From: Pseudomonadota bacterium
Lineage (GTDB): Bacteria > Pseudomonadota > Alphaproteobacteria > Rhizobiales > Xanthobacteraceae
Reading direction: 5' to 3'
Length of the DNA stretch: 10,101 bases
Assembly (NCBI GenBank): GCA_023414975.1
Contig: JAEZMI010000132.1
Location: 1 to 10,101 of the forward strand
The position numbers and the translations under genes were made by a program. Below the pieces are notes generated by a model. The model did no database searches. It was not told where the DNA came from and worked only from the letters and a program-made list of their open reading frames with translations. Of this stretch, positions 1-5,948 are shown one piece after another; position 1 is the first letter of the stretch, and each line of letters starts with the position of its first letter.

Positions 1-239
1 CACGAACACGCGCCGCGCGGCACAACCCGCTTTACCAATGAATACTTGATGATATCGACCTGAGAATAATTATAGCAATAAAACTGCCATGCATTTTGAA
101 ATAAACGCCAGTCACATTCCGGTCTCACTTGTCCACCATCTAGGCGCCGGGTTGCGACGGGTTGATTCTACGCCGGCTAAGCTCACGAGCCTCCGGGAGG
201 CCCGCGCCTGATCCTTGGAATTTCGCGGAGACGCACGCC
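1..239. other. AT-rich intergenic leader
   Basis: No gene is visible before the start at 240. Roughly 36-115 is clearly AT-rich against the GC-rich background and probably carries promoter elements. A weak sigma70-like pair is TTGATG (46-51) with an AT-rich block around 67-76, but spacing and -10 match are poor. A GCCTCC/GGAGGC inverted repeat sits at 189-201. A TTG at 162 would extend the downstream gene by 26 residues; I do not use it, because that stretch does not look like the protein family. Confidence 0.4.
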
Positions 240-1361
240 ATGTCAGACGATTACCGCATCGGCATCGAAGAAGAATATTTCGTCGTCGACCAGCCGACCA
301 AGAGCGTGCTGCGCCGCATGCCGACCGCCTTCATGGACAGGGCGCGCGATGCGCTGGGGGAGCGGGTCTCGGGCGAGCTGCTGCAATCGCAGATCGAGGT
401 GATGACCCGGCCCCATGCGAGCACCGCCGAGGCGAGGGCGGAGTTGCGGGGACTGCGCCGCACGCTGGCGCAGGTGACGGCCGGCTTCGACCTGTCCTTC
501 CTCGCCTCCGGCACGCACCCCACCGCCTCCTGGCAGGGCGGCAAGCGCACGCCGACCCAGCGTTATGACGGCCTGATGCACGACCTGCAGATGCTGGGCG
601 AGCGCAACATGCTGTGCGGGCTGCACGTCCATGTCGAGCTGCCGGACGCGCAGACGCGCATCGACGTGATGCGGCGCATCCTGCCCTATCTGCCGGCCTT
701 CGTGGCGCTCTCCACCTCCTCGCCCTTCTGGGAATCGAAGCGCACCGGGCTCATGGGCTACCGCCTCGCCGCCTATGACGAGCTGCCGCGCACCGGGATG
801 CCGGAACTGTTCGAGAGCGCCAAGGACTATGAGGACTATGTGGACGCGCTGGTGGCGGCGCGGGCCATCCGCGATTCCAGCTACATCTGGTGGACCATCC
901 GCCCCTCGCAGAAGCATCCGACGCTGGAATTGCGGGCGCCGGACAGCTGCACGCGGGTGGAGGATTCGGTCGCCATCGCCGCGCTCTACCGGGCGCTGGT
1001 GCGGCATCTCGTGCGCAACCCCTCGGTCAATGCCGGCATCGACGCGGTGGACCGCGCCATCGCCATGGAGAACAAATGGCGCGCCCAGCGCTATGGTGTG
1101 CATGGCAGCTTCGTCGATCGCGCGGCACGACAGGCGGTGCCGGTGGCGCAGGCGGTGGAGACGCTGATCGACCAGGTGGCCGACGACGCGCAGGCGCTCG
1201 GCAGCCGCGACGAACTGGAGCATCTGCGCACCATCCTCAATGGCGGCACCAGCGCGGACATCCAGATCGCCGTCTATCAGGAAGCCGCGCACCGCACGGG
1301 CAACCGCACCGAGGCACTGCGCGCGGTGACGACCTGGCTCACCCACGCTTCCGCTCAGTAA
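240..1361 (+). CDS. YbdK-type carboxylate-amine ligase (GCS2 family)
   Basis: A 373-residue cytosolic ATP-grasp-independent ligase of the glutamate-cysteine ligase type 2 (GCS2/YbdK) family. Family members join a carboxylate to an amine with ATP; E. coli YbdK has weak gamma-glutamylcysteine synthetase activity, and the true substrate is usually unknown. Family marks seen: GIEEEYFVVD at residues 8-17 (metal/ATP site), the H-x-H strand GLHVHVEL at 127-134, TLELRAPDS at 228-236, and ENKWRAQRYG at 277-286. Length is normal for the family. I start at ATG 240: a CGGAG ribosome site lies at 226-230, and the conserved GIEEE block follows at the usual distance from the N-terminus. The next gene, gshA, is on the same strand 211 bp on, so the two may share a theme (gamma-glutamyl chemistry) but probably not a tight operon. 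Family is confident; substrate is not. Confidence 0.88.
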   Translation: MSDDYRIGIEEEYFVVDQPTKSVLRRMPTAFMDRARDALGERVSGELLQSQIEVMTRPHASTAEARAELRGLRRTLAQVTAGFDLSFLASGTHPTASWQGGKRTPTQRYDGLMHDLQMLGERNMLCGLHVHVELPDAQTRIDVMRRILPYLPAFVALSTSSPFWESKRTGLMGYRLAAYDELPRTGMPELFESAKDYEDYVDALVAARAIRDSSYIWWTIRPSQKHPTLELRAPDSCTRVEDSVAIAALYRALVRHLVRNPSVNAGIDAVDRAIAMENKWRAQRYGVHGSFVDRAARQAVPVAQAVETLIDQVADDAQALGSRDELEHLRTILNGGTSADIQIAVYQEAAHRTGNRTEALRAVTTWLTHASAQ

Positions 1362-1402
1362 GGGCGGGACGTCCGCCAGCCGCCAGCGGACGGCGCATCG
1401 GC

Positions 1403-1432
1403 GCGGCTGATTGCAGGGCGGCTCATTGCAGG
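1403..1432. repeat. 15-bp tandem duplication after the YbdK-like gene
   Basis: Two adjacent 15-base copies, 1403-1417 and 1418-1432, of GCGGCTSATTGCAGG, differing at one base (G versus C). They lie in the 211-bp gap between the YbdK-like ligase and gshA. No coding role is apparent; it looks like a replication-slippage duplication. Confidence 0.75.
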
Positions 1433-1469
1433 AACGCATTTAGCATCGCCGGCCAGTAGTTACGGCGAT

Positions 1470-1497
1470 TTGCGTCGCGGGCCCGCCTGTGTATGGT
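1470..1497 (+). promoter_or_regulatory. Candidate promoter for gshA
   Basis: TTGCGT (1470-1475) and TATGGT (1492-1497) are separated by 16 bases, a loose sigma70-type match about 75 bases before the chosen gshA start. The gap of 211 bp after the upstream gene leaves room for an own promoter. Matches of this quality arise by chance, so this is only a candidate. Confidence 0.25.
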
Positions 1498-1572
1498 CGC
1501 GCGCCCCGGCGGCCCGCGCCATCGGGGCCGCTTCCGCCCCTGCCCTGCCTTGCCTGCCCCGCCGGAGTTCCC

Positions 1573-2943
1573 ATGGCGCGCGACCAGATCGACATCCAGC
1601 CCATCGAGAGCCGCGACGACCTCGTCGCCTGGCTGGAAGCCGGATGCAAGGATCCCGGCAAGTTCCGCATCGGCACGGAGCACGAGAAGTTTCCCTTCAC
1701 GCTCGCCGGCCACGACCCGGTGCCCTATGAGGGGCCGCACGGCATCCGCGCCCTTCTGGAGGGAATGCAGGCGCAGAACGGCTGGGAGCCCATCATGGAG
1801 GGCGAGGCGATCATCGGCCTCGCGGACGCGGTGGGCGGCGGGGCGATCTCGCTGGAGCCGGGAGGGCAGTTCGAGCTTTCCGGGGCGCCGCTGAGGACCG
1901 TTCACGAAACCTGCGCCGAGGTGAACTCGCATCTCGAACAGGTGCGCTCCATCGCGACGCCGCTCGGCTTCGGCTTCCTCGGCCTCGGCATGAGCCCGAA
2001 ATGGACGCGCGCGCAGACGCCGGTGATGCCCAAGGGCCGCTACCGGATCATGGCGAACTACATGCCGAAGGTCGGCACGCTCGGCCTCGACATGATGTTC
2101 CGCACCTGCACGGTGCAGGTGAACCTCGACTTCGCCACCGAGGCCGACATGGTGAAGAAGCTGCGCGTGGGCCTCGCGCTCCAGCCCATCACCACCGCGC
2201 TCTTCGCCAATTCGCCGTTCACGGAAGGGCGTCTGAACGGCTTCCTGTCCTTCCGCTCGGAAATCTGGCGCGATACCGACAGGGACCGCACGGGAATGAT
2301 GCCCTTCGCCTTCGAGGAGGGCATGGGATTCGAGCGCTATGTCGACTACGCGCTGGACGTGCCCATGTACTTCATCAAGCGCGGCGACAGCTATATCGAC
2401 GTCGCGGGCTCCTCCTTCCGCGACCTGCTGGCCGGCCGGCACCCGGCGGTGCCCGGCGAGAGCGCCACGGTGTCGGATTGGGCCAACCACCTCTCCACCA
2501 TCTTCCCCGAGGTGCGGCTGAAGCGTTACCTCGAAATGCGCGGCGCCGATGGCGGGCCATGGCGCAACCTGTGCGCGCTGCCGGCGCTCTGGACCGGCAT
2601 CTATTACGACGGGGCGGCCCTCGACGCGGCGTGGGACCTCTGCAAGGGCTGGAGCGCGGCCGACCGCCAGACGCTGCGCGACGGCGTGCCCCGGCTCGGC
2701 CTCAAGGGCGACATCGCGGGGCGCCCGGTGATCGAGGTCGCCCGCGACATGGTCGAGATCGCCCGCGCGGGCCTCGCCCGCCGCGACTACCGCGACAGCC
2801 AGGGCCGGGACGAAACCCGCTTCCTCGCGCCGCTGCAGGAGGCGGTCGCCACCGGCCGCACGCCGGCCGAGGAGCTGATCGCCCGCTATGAGGGGCCGTG
2901 GCAGCACTCGGTCGAGCCGATTTTCGACGAACTGGCCTATTGA
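1573..2943 (+). CDS. gshA: Glutamate-cysteine ligase (plant/alphaproteobacterial type)
   Basis: A 456-residue cytosolic enzyme that makes gamma-glutamylcysteine from glutamate, cysteine and ATP, the first and committed step of glutathione synthesis. It belongs to the GCS2-fold class shared by plants and alphaproteobacteria, not the E. coli GshA class. Seen in the sequence: GTEHEKF at residues 34-40, LEPGGQFELS at 94-103, the strand TCTVQVNLDF at 178-187, and KRYLEMRGAD at 317-326, all in the family order. Length matches full-size alphaproteobacterial members. I start at ATG 1573 with a CCGGAG ribosome site 6 bases upstream. A GTG at 1489 would add 28 proline- and arginine-rich residues and is less likely. 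The gene converges on a LysR gene 111 bp downstream. No gshB is in the window, so the second glutathione step must be encoded elsewhere. Plant homologues are redox-controlled by a disulfide; whether this one is cannot be told. Confidence 0.93.
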   Translation: MARDQIDIQPIESRDDLVAWLEAGCKDPGKFRIGTEHEKFPFTLAGHDPVPYEGPHGIRALLEGMQAQNGWEPIMEGEAIIGLADAVGGGAISLEPGGQFELSGAPLRTVHETCAEVNSHLEQVRSIATPLGFGFLGLGMSPKWTRAQTPVMPKGRYRIMANYMPKVGTLGLDMMFRTCTVQVNLDFATEADMVKKLRVGLALQPITTALFANSPFTEGRLNGFLSFRSEIWRDTDRDRTGMMPFAFEEGMGFERYVDYALDVPMYFIKRGDSYIDVAGSSFRDLLAGRHPAVPGESATVSDWANHLSTIFPEVRLKRYLEMRGADGGPWRNLCALPALWTGIYYDGAALDAAWDLCKGWSAADRQTLRDGVPRLGLKGDIAGRPVIEVARDMVEIARAGLARRDYRDSQGRDETRFLAPLQEAVATGRTPAEELIARYEGPWQHSVEPIFDELAY

Positions 2944-2970
2944 GCGGGCGGGCCTACTGAGCGGGCGGGC
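2937..2970. repeat. 17-bp tandem duplication across the gshA stop codon
   Basis: Copies at 2937-2953 and 2954-2970 (CTAYTGAGCGGGCGGGC) differ at one base. The first copy contains the last Tyr codon bases and the TGA stop of gshA; the second repeats the stop region in another frame. The gshA protein length is not changed by it. Confidence 0.75.
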
Positions 2971-2976
2971 GAGCCA

Positions 2977-3008
2977 AGATCGCCGCGCCACCAGATCGCG
3001 GCGCCGCC
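2977..3008. repeat. 16-bp imperfect tandem duplication between gshA and the LysR gene
   Basis: Adjacent 16-base units at 2977-2992 and 2993-3008, beginning AGATCGC and ending GCC/CC, differ at two positions. It directly follows the 17-bp duplication, making almost the whole convergent gap low in complexity. No function is apparent. Confidence 0.6.
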
Positions 3009-3030
3009 GGATCGGCCGACAGCCGTCCGG
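3007..3030. terminator. GC-rich hairpin between convergent genes, possible weak terminator
   Basis: CCGGA (3007-3011) pairs with TCCGG (3026-3030) and CGGC (3013-3016) with GCCG (3022-3025), with T3012 bulged and loop CGACA. It sits between the ends of gshA and the LysR gene, where a two-way terminator would be useful. There is no T-run on either strand, so intrinsic termination is doubtful. Confidence 0.25.
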
Positions 3031-3054
3031 GATGAGGGGCGAGGGAAGGCCCGC

Positions 3055-3939
3055 TCACTCCGCCGCGATGGCGGCTTCGGAGATGTTGTCGAGACCCTGA
3101 ATGATGTGGTTGGCGAGCGCGTCGGCCAGCGCCGAGGCCTCGTGCCGGTTGCGCACGAGGCCGATGCGGCAGGGCGGAAGCGCGGGGAAACCGTCGGAGG
3201 GTCCAAGCACCCGCATGCCGGGTCGCAGACCGGATTCCGGCAGCACGGAAATCGCCAGGCCGGACAGCACCGCCGCCGAGACGGCGGTGGAATTGGACGA
3301 GGTGTAGAGGATGCGGAAGGGGCGCCCGGCCGACTGGAGCATCGAGATCGCCTCCTGCCGCCAGTTGCAGCTCTGCCGGCCGAGCGCGAGCGGGACGGGC
3401 GTATCGAGATGCGCGGCATGGCGGGTGGAGCCGACCCAGAGAAGCTGCTCGCGCCGGACGATCTCGGTGTCGCGGTTCAGCGTCTCGCAATCGGTGATGA
3501 TGGCGAGGTCCAGATCGCCGGTATCGATGCGGTCGACCAGATCCGACGACGGGTCGCAGACGACGGTCAGCTCGACATTGCAATGGGTGTGGGAGAACCG
3601 CGCCATGATTTCCGGCAGGTAGCGGTCGGCGTAATCGTCGGGCACGCCGAGGCGCACGCGGCCGGAGAGTTCGGCCGACGCAAGGCTGGCGACAGCCTCG
3701 TTGTTCAGCTTGACGATGCGGCGGGCGTAATCGAGCAGCCGCTCGCCCTCCTCGGTGAGGCGCGAGGCGCGGCCATCACGGGCGAAAATCGGTTTGCCGA
3801 CCCGCTCCTCCAGCCGCTTCATCTGCATGGAGACGGCAGACTGGGTCTTGTGGACCACATCAGCGGCCCTGGTGAAACTGCCCGTTTCGGCAATGGTTAT
3901 GAATGTTCTTAATTGATCAATATCGAGCAAAACGGACAT
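3055..3939 (-). CDS. LysR-type transcriptional regulator
   Basis: A 294-residue DNA-binding regulator of the LysR family. Residues 5-64 form the winged helix-turn-helix: DQLRTFITIAETGSFTRAA followed by QSAVSMQMKRLEERVGKPIF and the usual R-x-LTEEGERLL at 60-69. A linker helix follows (about 66-90), then a substrate-binding-type effector domain from about residue 93 (GRVRLGVPDDYADRYLP) with the second lobe around 166-260. Length is typical. Start at the CAT complement of 3937-3939, with an AGAGG ribosome site read from 3951-3947. The gene diverges from a DUF1127 gene; LysR regulators often control a divergent neighbour and themselves, and LysR/DUF1127 pairs recur in alphaproteobacteria, so that gene is the likeliest target. 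The effector is unknown. An ATTGATCAAT palindrome (3912-3921) lies inside the first codons. Confidence 0.92.
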   Translation of the reverse strand: MSVLLDIDQLRTFITIAETGSFTRAADVVHKTQSAVSMQMKRLEERVGKPIFARDGRASRLTEEGERLLDYARRIVKLNNEAVASLASAELSGRVRLGVPDDYADRYLPEIMARFSHTHCNVELTVVCDPSSDLVDRIDTGDLDLAIITDCETLNRDTEIVRREQLLWVGSTRHAAHLDTPVPLALGRQSCNWRQEAISMLQSAGRPFRILYTSSNSTAVSAAVLSGLAISVLPESGLRPGMRVLGPSDGFPALPPCRIGLVRNRHEASALADALANHIIQGLDNISEAAIAAE

Positions 3940-4134
3940 GGGAGCGCCTCTGGGCCGTTACCATCAATCAGAATGATAACTGATATGAAAAACATTCGCT
4001 AGTGTGATCATTGATAGCACGACATAACACTCCTGCCGCGAACGGATGGCGTCGAGATCGGGTGGCACGGCCACGTATCACCCGATTTCATGCACCCAGC
4101 GTCATTGCCGCGCGGCCGGCAGATGGAGAGAAAG
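3940..4134. promoter_or_regulatory. Divergent control region of LysR and DUF1127 genes with dyad sites
   Basis: A 195-bp AT-enriched gap between two genes reading outward. It holds the dyad ATCAG-N8-CTGAT at 3967-3984 and a 19-base imperfect palindrome at 4002-4020 (GTGTGATCA, T, TGATAGCAC; 7 of 9 positions pair), centred on ATCATTGAT. Two more half-sites are ATCAATCA (3963-3970) and TGAT (3974-3977). LysR proteins bind interrupted dyads in such gaps, so these are candidate operators. I could not pick a convincing -35/-10 pair for either gene, and the classic T-N11-A spacing is not cleanly met. Confidence 0.5.
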
Positions 4135-4482
4135 ATGTCGTATATCGGCGAAGTTCGCAGATCCACCTTCGCGTCATTCGGCGCCGCCGCAGCCACCGGG
4201 CTCATCGGCGCCGTTCTGGGTACGCTCAAGTTCATCAATGCGGTGATGCGCCGCCGTCATCTCGTCCAGCTCGGCGAGTTCGATGACCGCATGCTCAGCG
4301 ATATCGGCCTGACGCGGGCCGATCTGCGCGACGCCGCTTCCGGCCCGCTCTGGCAGGACCCGACCGCCGTGCTCGTGGTCCGCTCGGTCGAGCGCCGGGC
4401 CAGCCGGCGGACCGCCGCGCGTGAAAACCTGTCCATCGGCGCCGCCAAACGCGGCCGCGACGACCTGATCTCCTGCGGATGA
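4135..4482 (+). CDS. DUF1127 domain protein, long form with hydrophobic N-terminus
   Basis: A 115-residue protein. The DUF1127 core spans about 39-73: RRRHLVQLGEFDDRMLSDIGL, then TRADLRDAA, the family's arginine-rich start and L-D-D-x-x-L-x-D-I-G-L pattern. In front of it residues 12-33 (A/G/L-rich, ending in LGTLKF) form a hydrophobic stretch that could be a membrane segment or amphipathic helix. Behind it is a basic tail (about 83-108, many Arg). Most DUF1127 proteins are under about 100 residues and many near 45; small ones in Rhodobacter and Agrobacterium have been linked to RNA binding and to nutrient or stress responses. I start at ATG 4135 with GGAGAG 4125-4130 upstream; an ATG at 4090 would add 15 residues and lacks such a site. 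It diverges from a LysR gene and ends at a strong terminator, so it is transcribed alone. Its exact role is unknown. Confidence 0.85.
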   Translation: MSYIGEVRRSTFASFGAAAATGLIGAVLGTLKFINAVMRRRHLVQLGEFDDRMLSDIGLTRADLRDAASGPLWQDPTAVLVVRSVERRASRRTAARENLSIGAAKRGRDDLISCG

Positions 4483-4541
4483 GCGTGCAGCCCGTCCGGA
4501 GGATTAACGGCGGCATCGACCCCCTCGTGTCGCCGACTTGA

Positions 4542-4572
4542 AGCCCGCTGGCCGGTCCAGCGGGCTTTTTTT
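4542..4572 (+). terminator. Strong intrinsic terminator of the DUF1127 gene
   Basis: A perfect 10-bp stem, AGCCCGCTGG (4542-4551) with CCAGCGGGCT (4557-4566), closes a 5-base loop CCGGT. The T-run is 4566-4572. It lies 60 bases after the DUF1127 stop and separates that unit from the flavin monooxygenase gene. Confidence 0.93.
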
Positions 4573-4688
4573 ATGGATTGCGCCGTTGCACGGCGGAAAG
4601 CCCGAACTTGCACCGCTGCGGATGCACGCCCGCGCCTTCGGGTCCATATGGGGGGCGTCGGCATCGGCGCCGGCGGAAAGGCCCCACC

Positions 4689-5750
4689 ATGGCACAGCAT
4701 CTCGAACTCGGCCTCGACACGTTCGGCGACGTGACCCGAACCGCGGAAGGCGCGCCGGTTTCCCATGCGCAGGTGATCCGCGATCTCGTGGAGGAAGCCC
4801 GCCTGGCGGATGAGGTGGGGCTCGACTTCTTCGGCGTCGGCGAACATCACCGCGACGACTTCGCGGTGTCCGCCCCCGAGGTGGTGCTGGCGGGCATCGC
4901 CACCCAGACGCGCCGCATCCGCCTCGGCTCGGCGGTGACGGTGCTGTCCTCCGACGACCCGATCCGCGTGTTTCAGCGCTTCTCGACCGTGGACGCGCTG
5001 TCCAACGGGCGGGCGGAGGTCATTCTCGGGCGCGGCTCCTTCACCGAATCCTTCCCGCTCTTCGGCTTCGAGCTGAACGACTACGAAACCCTGTTCACGC
5101 AGAAGCTCGATCTGTTCGCCGCGCTCCTGCGCGACAACGGCGCGCCGGGCGGCGTCACCTGGGAAGGCTCGATCCGCCCGCCGCTGAAGGGCCAGCACGT
5201 CTTCCCGCCCGTGGAGAGCGGCACGCTCAAGACCTGGATCGGCGTCGGCGGCAGCCCGGAATCGGTGGTGCGCGCGGCCCGCTACGGCCTGCCGCTGATG
5301 CTCGCCATCATCGGTGGCAACCCCGCCCGCTTCGCGCCCTATGTCGATCTCTACAAGCGGGCGGTCGCCCAGCTCGGCGGCACGATGCAGCCCATCGGCG
5401 TGCATTCGCACGGCTATGTCGCCGAAACCGACGCCGCGGCGCGGGAGGAATTCTTTGCCGACTACAAGGTGATGCACGACCGGATCGGGCGCGAGCGCGG
5501 CTGGCCGGCCTATAGCCGCGACGCCTTCGAGCGCGAAATCGAGCACGGTTCGCTCTATCTCGGCTCGCCGGAGACGGTGGCGCGCAAGATCGCCCGCACG
5601 GCGCGCACGCTCGGCCTGTCGCGCTTCGATCTGAAGTACAGCGCCGGCCCGCTGCCGCATGGGCGGATGATGCGGGCGATCGAGCTCTATGGCCGCGAGG
5701 TCGCCCCCCGCGTGCGCGAGCTGCTGGCGCAGGACGAGGCGGCGGCCTAA
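4689..5750 (+). CDS. LLM-class flavin-dependent oxidoreductase (luciferase-like monooxygenase)
   Basis: A 353-residue cytosolic protein of the bacterial luciferase-like (LLM) fold, a TIM barrel that uses reduced FMN or F420 and often oxygen. It resembles the Atu2307/SP_0267-type subfamily. Seen in order: strand 1 with LELGLDTFGDV at residues 5-15, the DFFGVGEHHR segment at 46-55 (GEHH is the usual LLM mark), RIRLGSAVTVLSSDDPIRVFQ at 76-96, the NGRAEVILGRGSF flavin-site segment at 106-118, and the C-terminal GSPETVARKI at 292-301. Length is normal. I start at ATG 4689 with GGCGGAAAGG at 4672-4681; a TTG at 4578 would add 37 unlikely residues inside the terminator flank. It stands alone between a terminator and a convergent gene, so context gives no substrate. 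Family is secure; reaction is not. Confidence 0.9.
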   Translation: MAQHLELGLDTFGDVTRTAEGAPVSHAQVIRDLVEEARLADEVGLDFFGVGEHHRDDFAVSAPEVVLAGIATQTRRIRLGSAVTVLSSDDPIRVFQRFSTVDALSNGRAEVILGRGSFTESFPLFGFELNDYETLFTQKLDLFAALLRDNGAPGGVTWEGSIRPPLKGQHVFPPVESGTLKTWIGVGGSPESVVRAARYGLPLMLAIIGGNPARFAPYVDLYKRAVAQLGGTMQPIGVHSHGYVAETDAAAREEFFADYKVMHDRIGRERGWPAYSRDAFEREIEHGSLYLGSPETVARKIARTARTLGLSRFDLKYSAGPLPHGRMMRAIELYGREVAPRVRELLAQDEAAA

Positions 5751-5810
5751 GTGCGGGGCCGTCCCGACTGTCGGAACGTCATGACGGAACGACGCGAAAC
5801 CCGCCTCAGT

Positions 5811-5902
5811 GTCATCCCGGAACGGCCGCCAGGCCGTATCCGGGATCGCGTCGTGACGTGGCACGCGATCCCGGCTCTGCGCTGCGCTCCGGCCGGGATG
5901 AC
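5811..5902. repeat. 92-bp foldback element, likely dispersed intergenic palindrome
   Basis: Two arms, 5811-5851 and 5863-5902, fold on each other. The outer 10 bases pair perfectly (GTCATCCCGG 5811-5820 with CCGGGATGAC 5893-5902), as do the inner 12 (CCGGGATCGCGT 5840-5851 with ACGCGATCCCGG 5863-5874), closing an 11-base loop. The left arm bears its own 6-bp hairpin (ACGGCC 5822-5827 with GGCCGT 5832-5837). It lies between two convergent gene ends. GTCATCCCGG...CCGGGATGAC ends are familiar from intergenic palindromic repeats in Hyphomicrobiales genomes. It may also help end or stabilise transcripts from both sides. Confidence 0.8.
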
Positions 5903-5948
5903 GGCGTCTTGAACGGCCGGTCGGGATCGCCTCCGCGGCGCCCTCGCC

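Noticed and set aside
243..1439. Minus-strand frame (398 codons) opposite the YbdK-like gene
   Set aside because: Shadow of a gene with conserved motifs; no family resemblance of its own.
1423..2991. Long open frame on the minus strand (522 codons) opposite gshA
   Set aside because: gshA on the other strand has clear family motifs; the antisense product shows no domain and has shadow-like composition.
4581..4595. Small hairpin CGCCGT-TGC-ACGGCG before the flavin monooxygenase gene
   Set aside because: Six base pairs with no T-run and no sign of a riboswitch or attenuator; easily a chance fold in GC-rich DNA.
5777..5786. Perfect palindrome CGTCATGACG after the flavin monooxygenase stop
   Set aside because: A lone 10-base palindrome between convergent gene ends, with no second copy or promoter nearby to suggest an operator.
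4257..5864. Long open frame on the minus strand (535 codons) opposite the flavin monooxygenase and DUF1127 genes
   Set aside because: It is antisense to two recognisable genes and runs through a strong terminator; its Arg/Ala/His-rich product is typical of shadow frames in GC-rich DNA.
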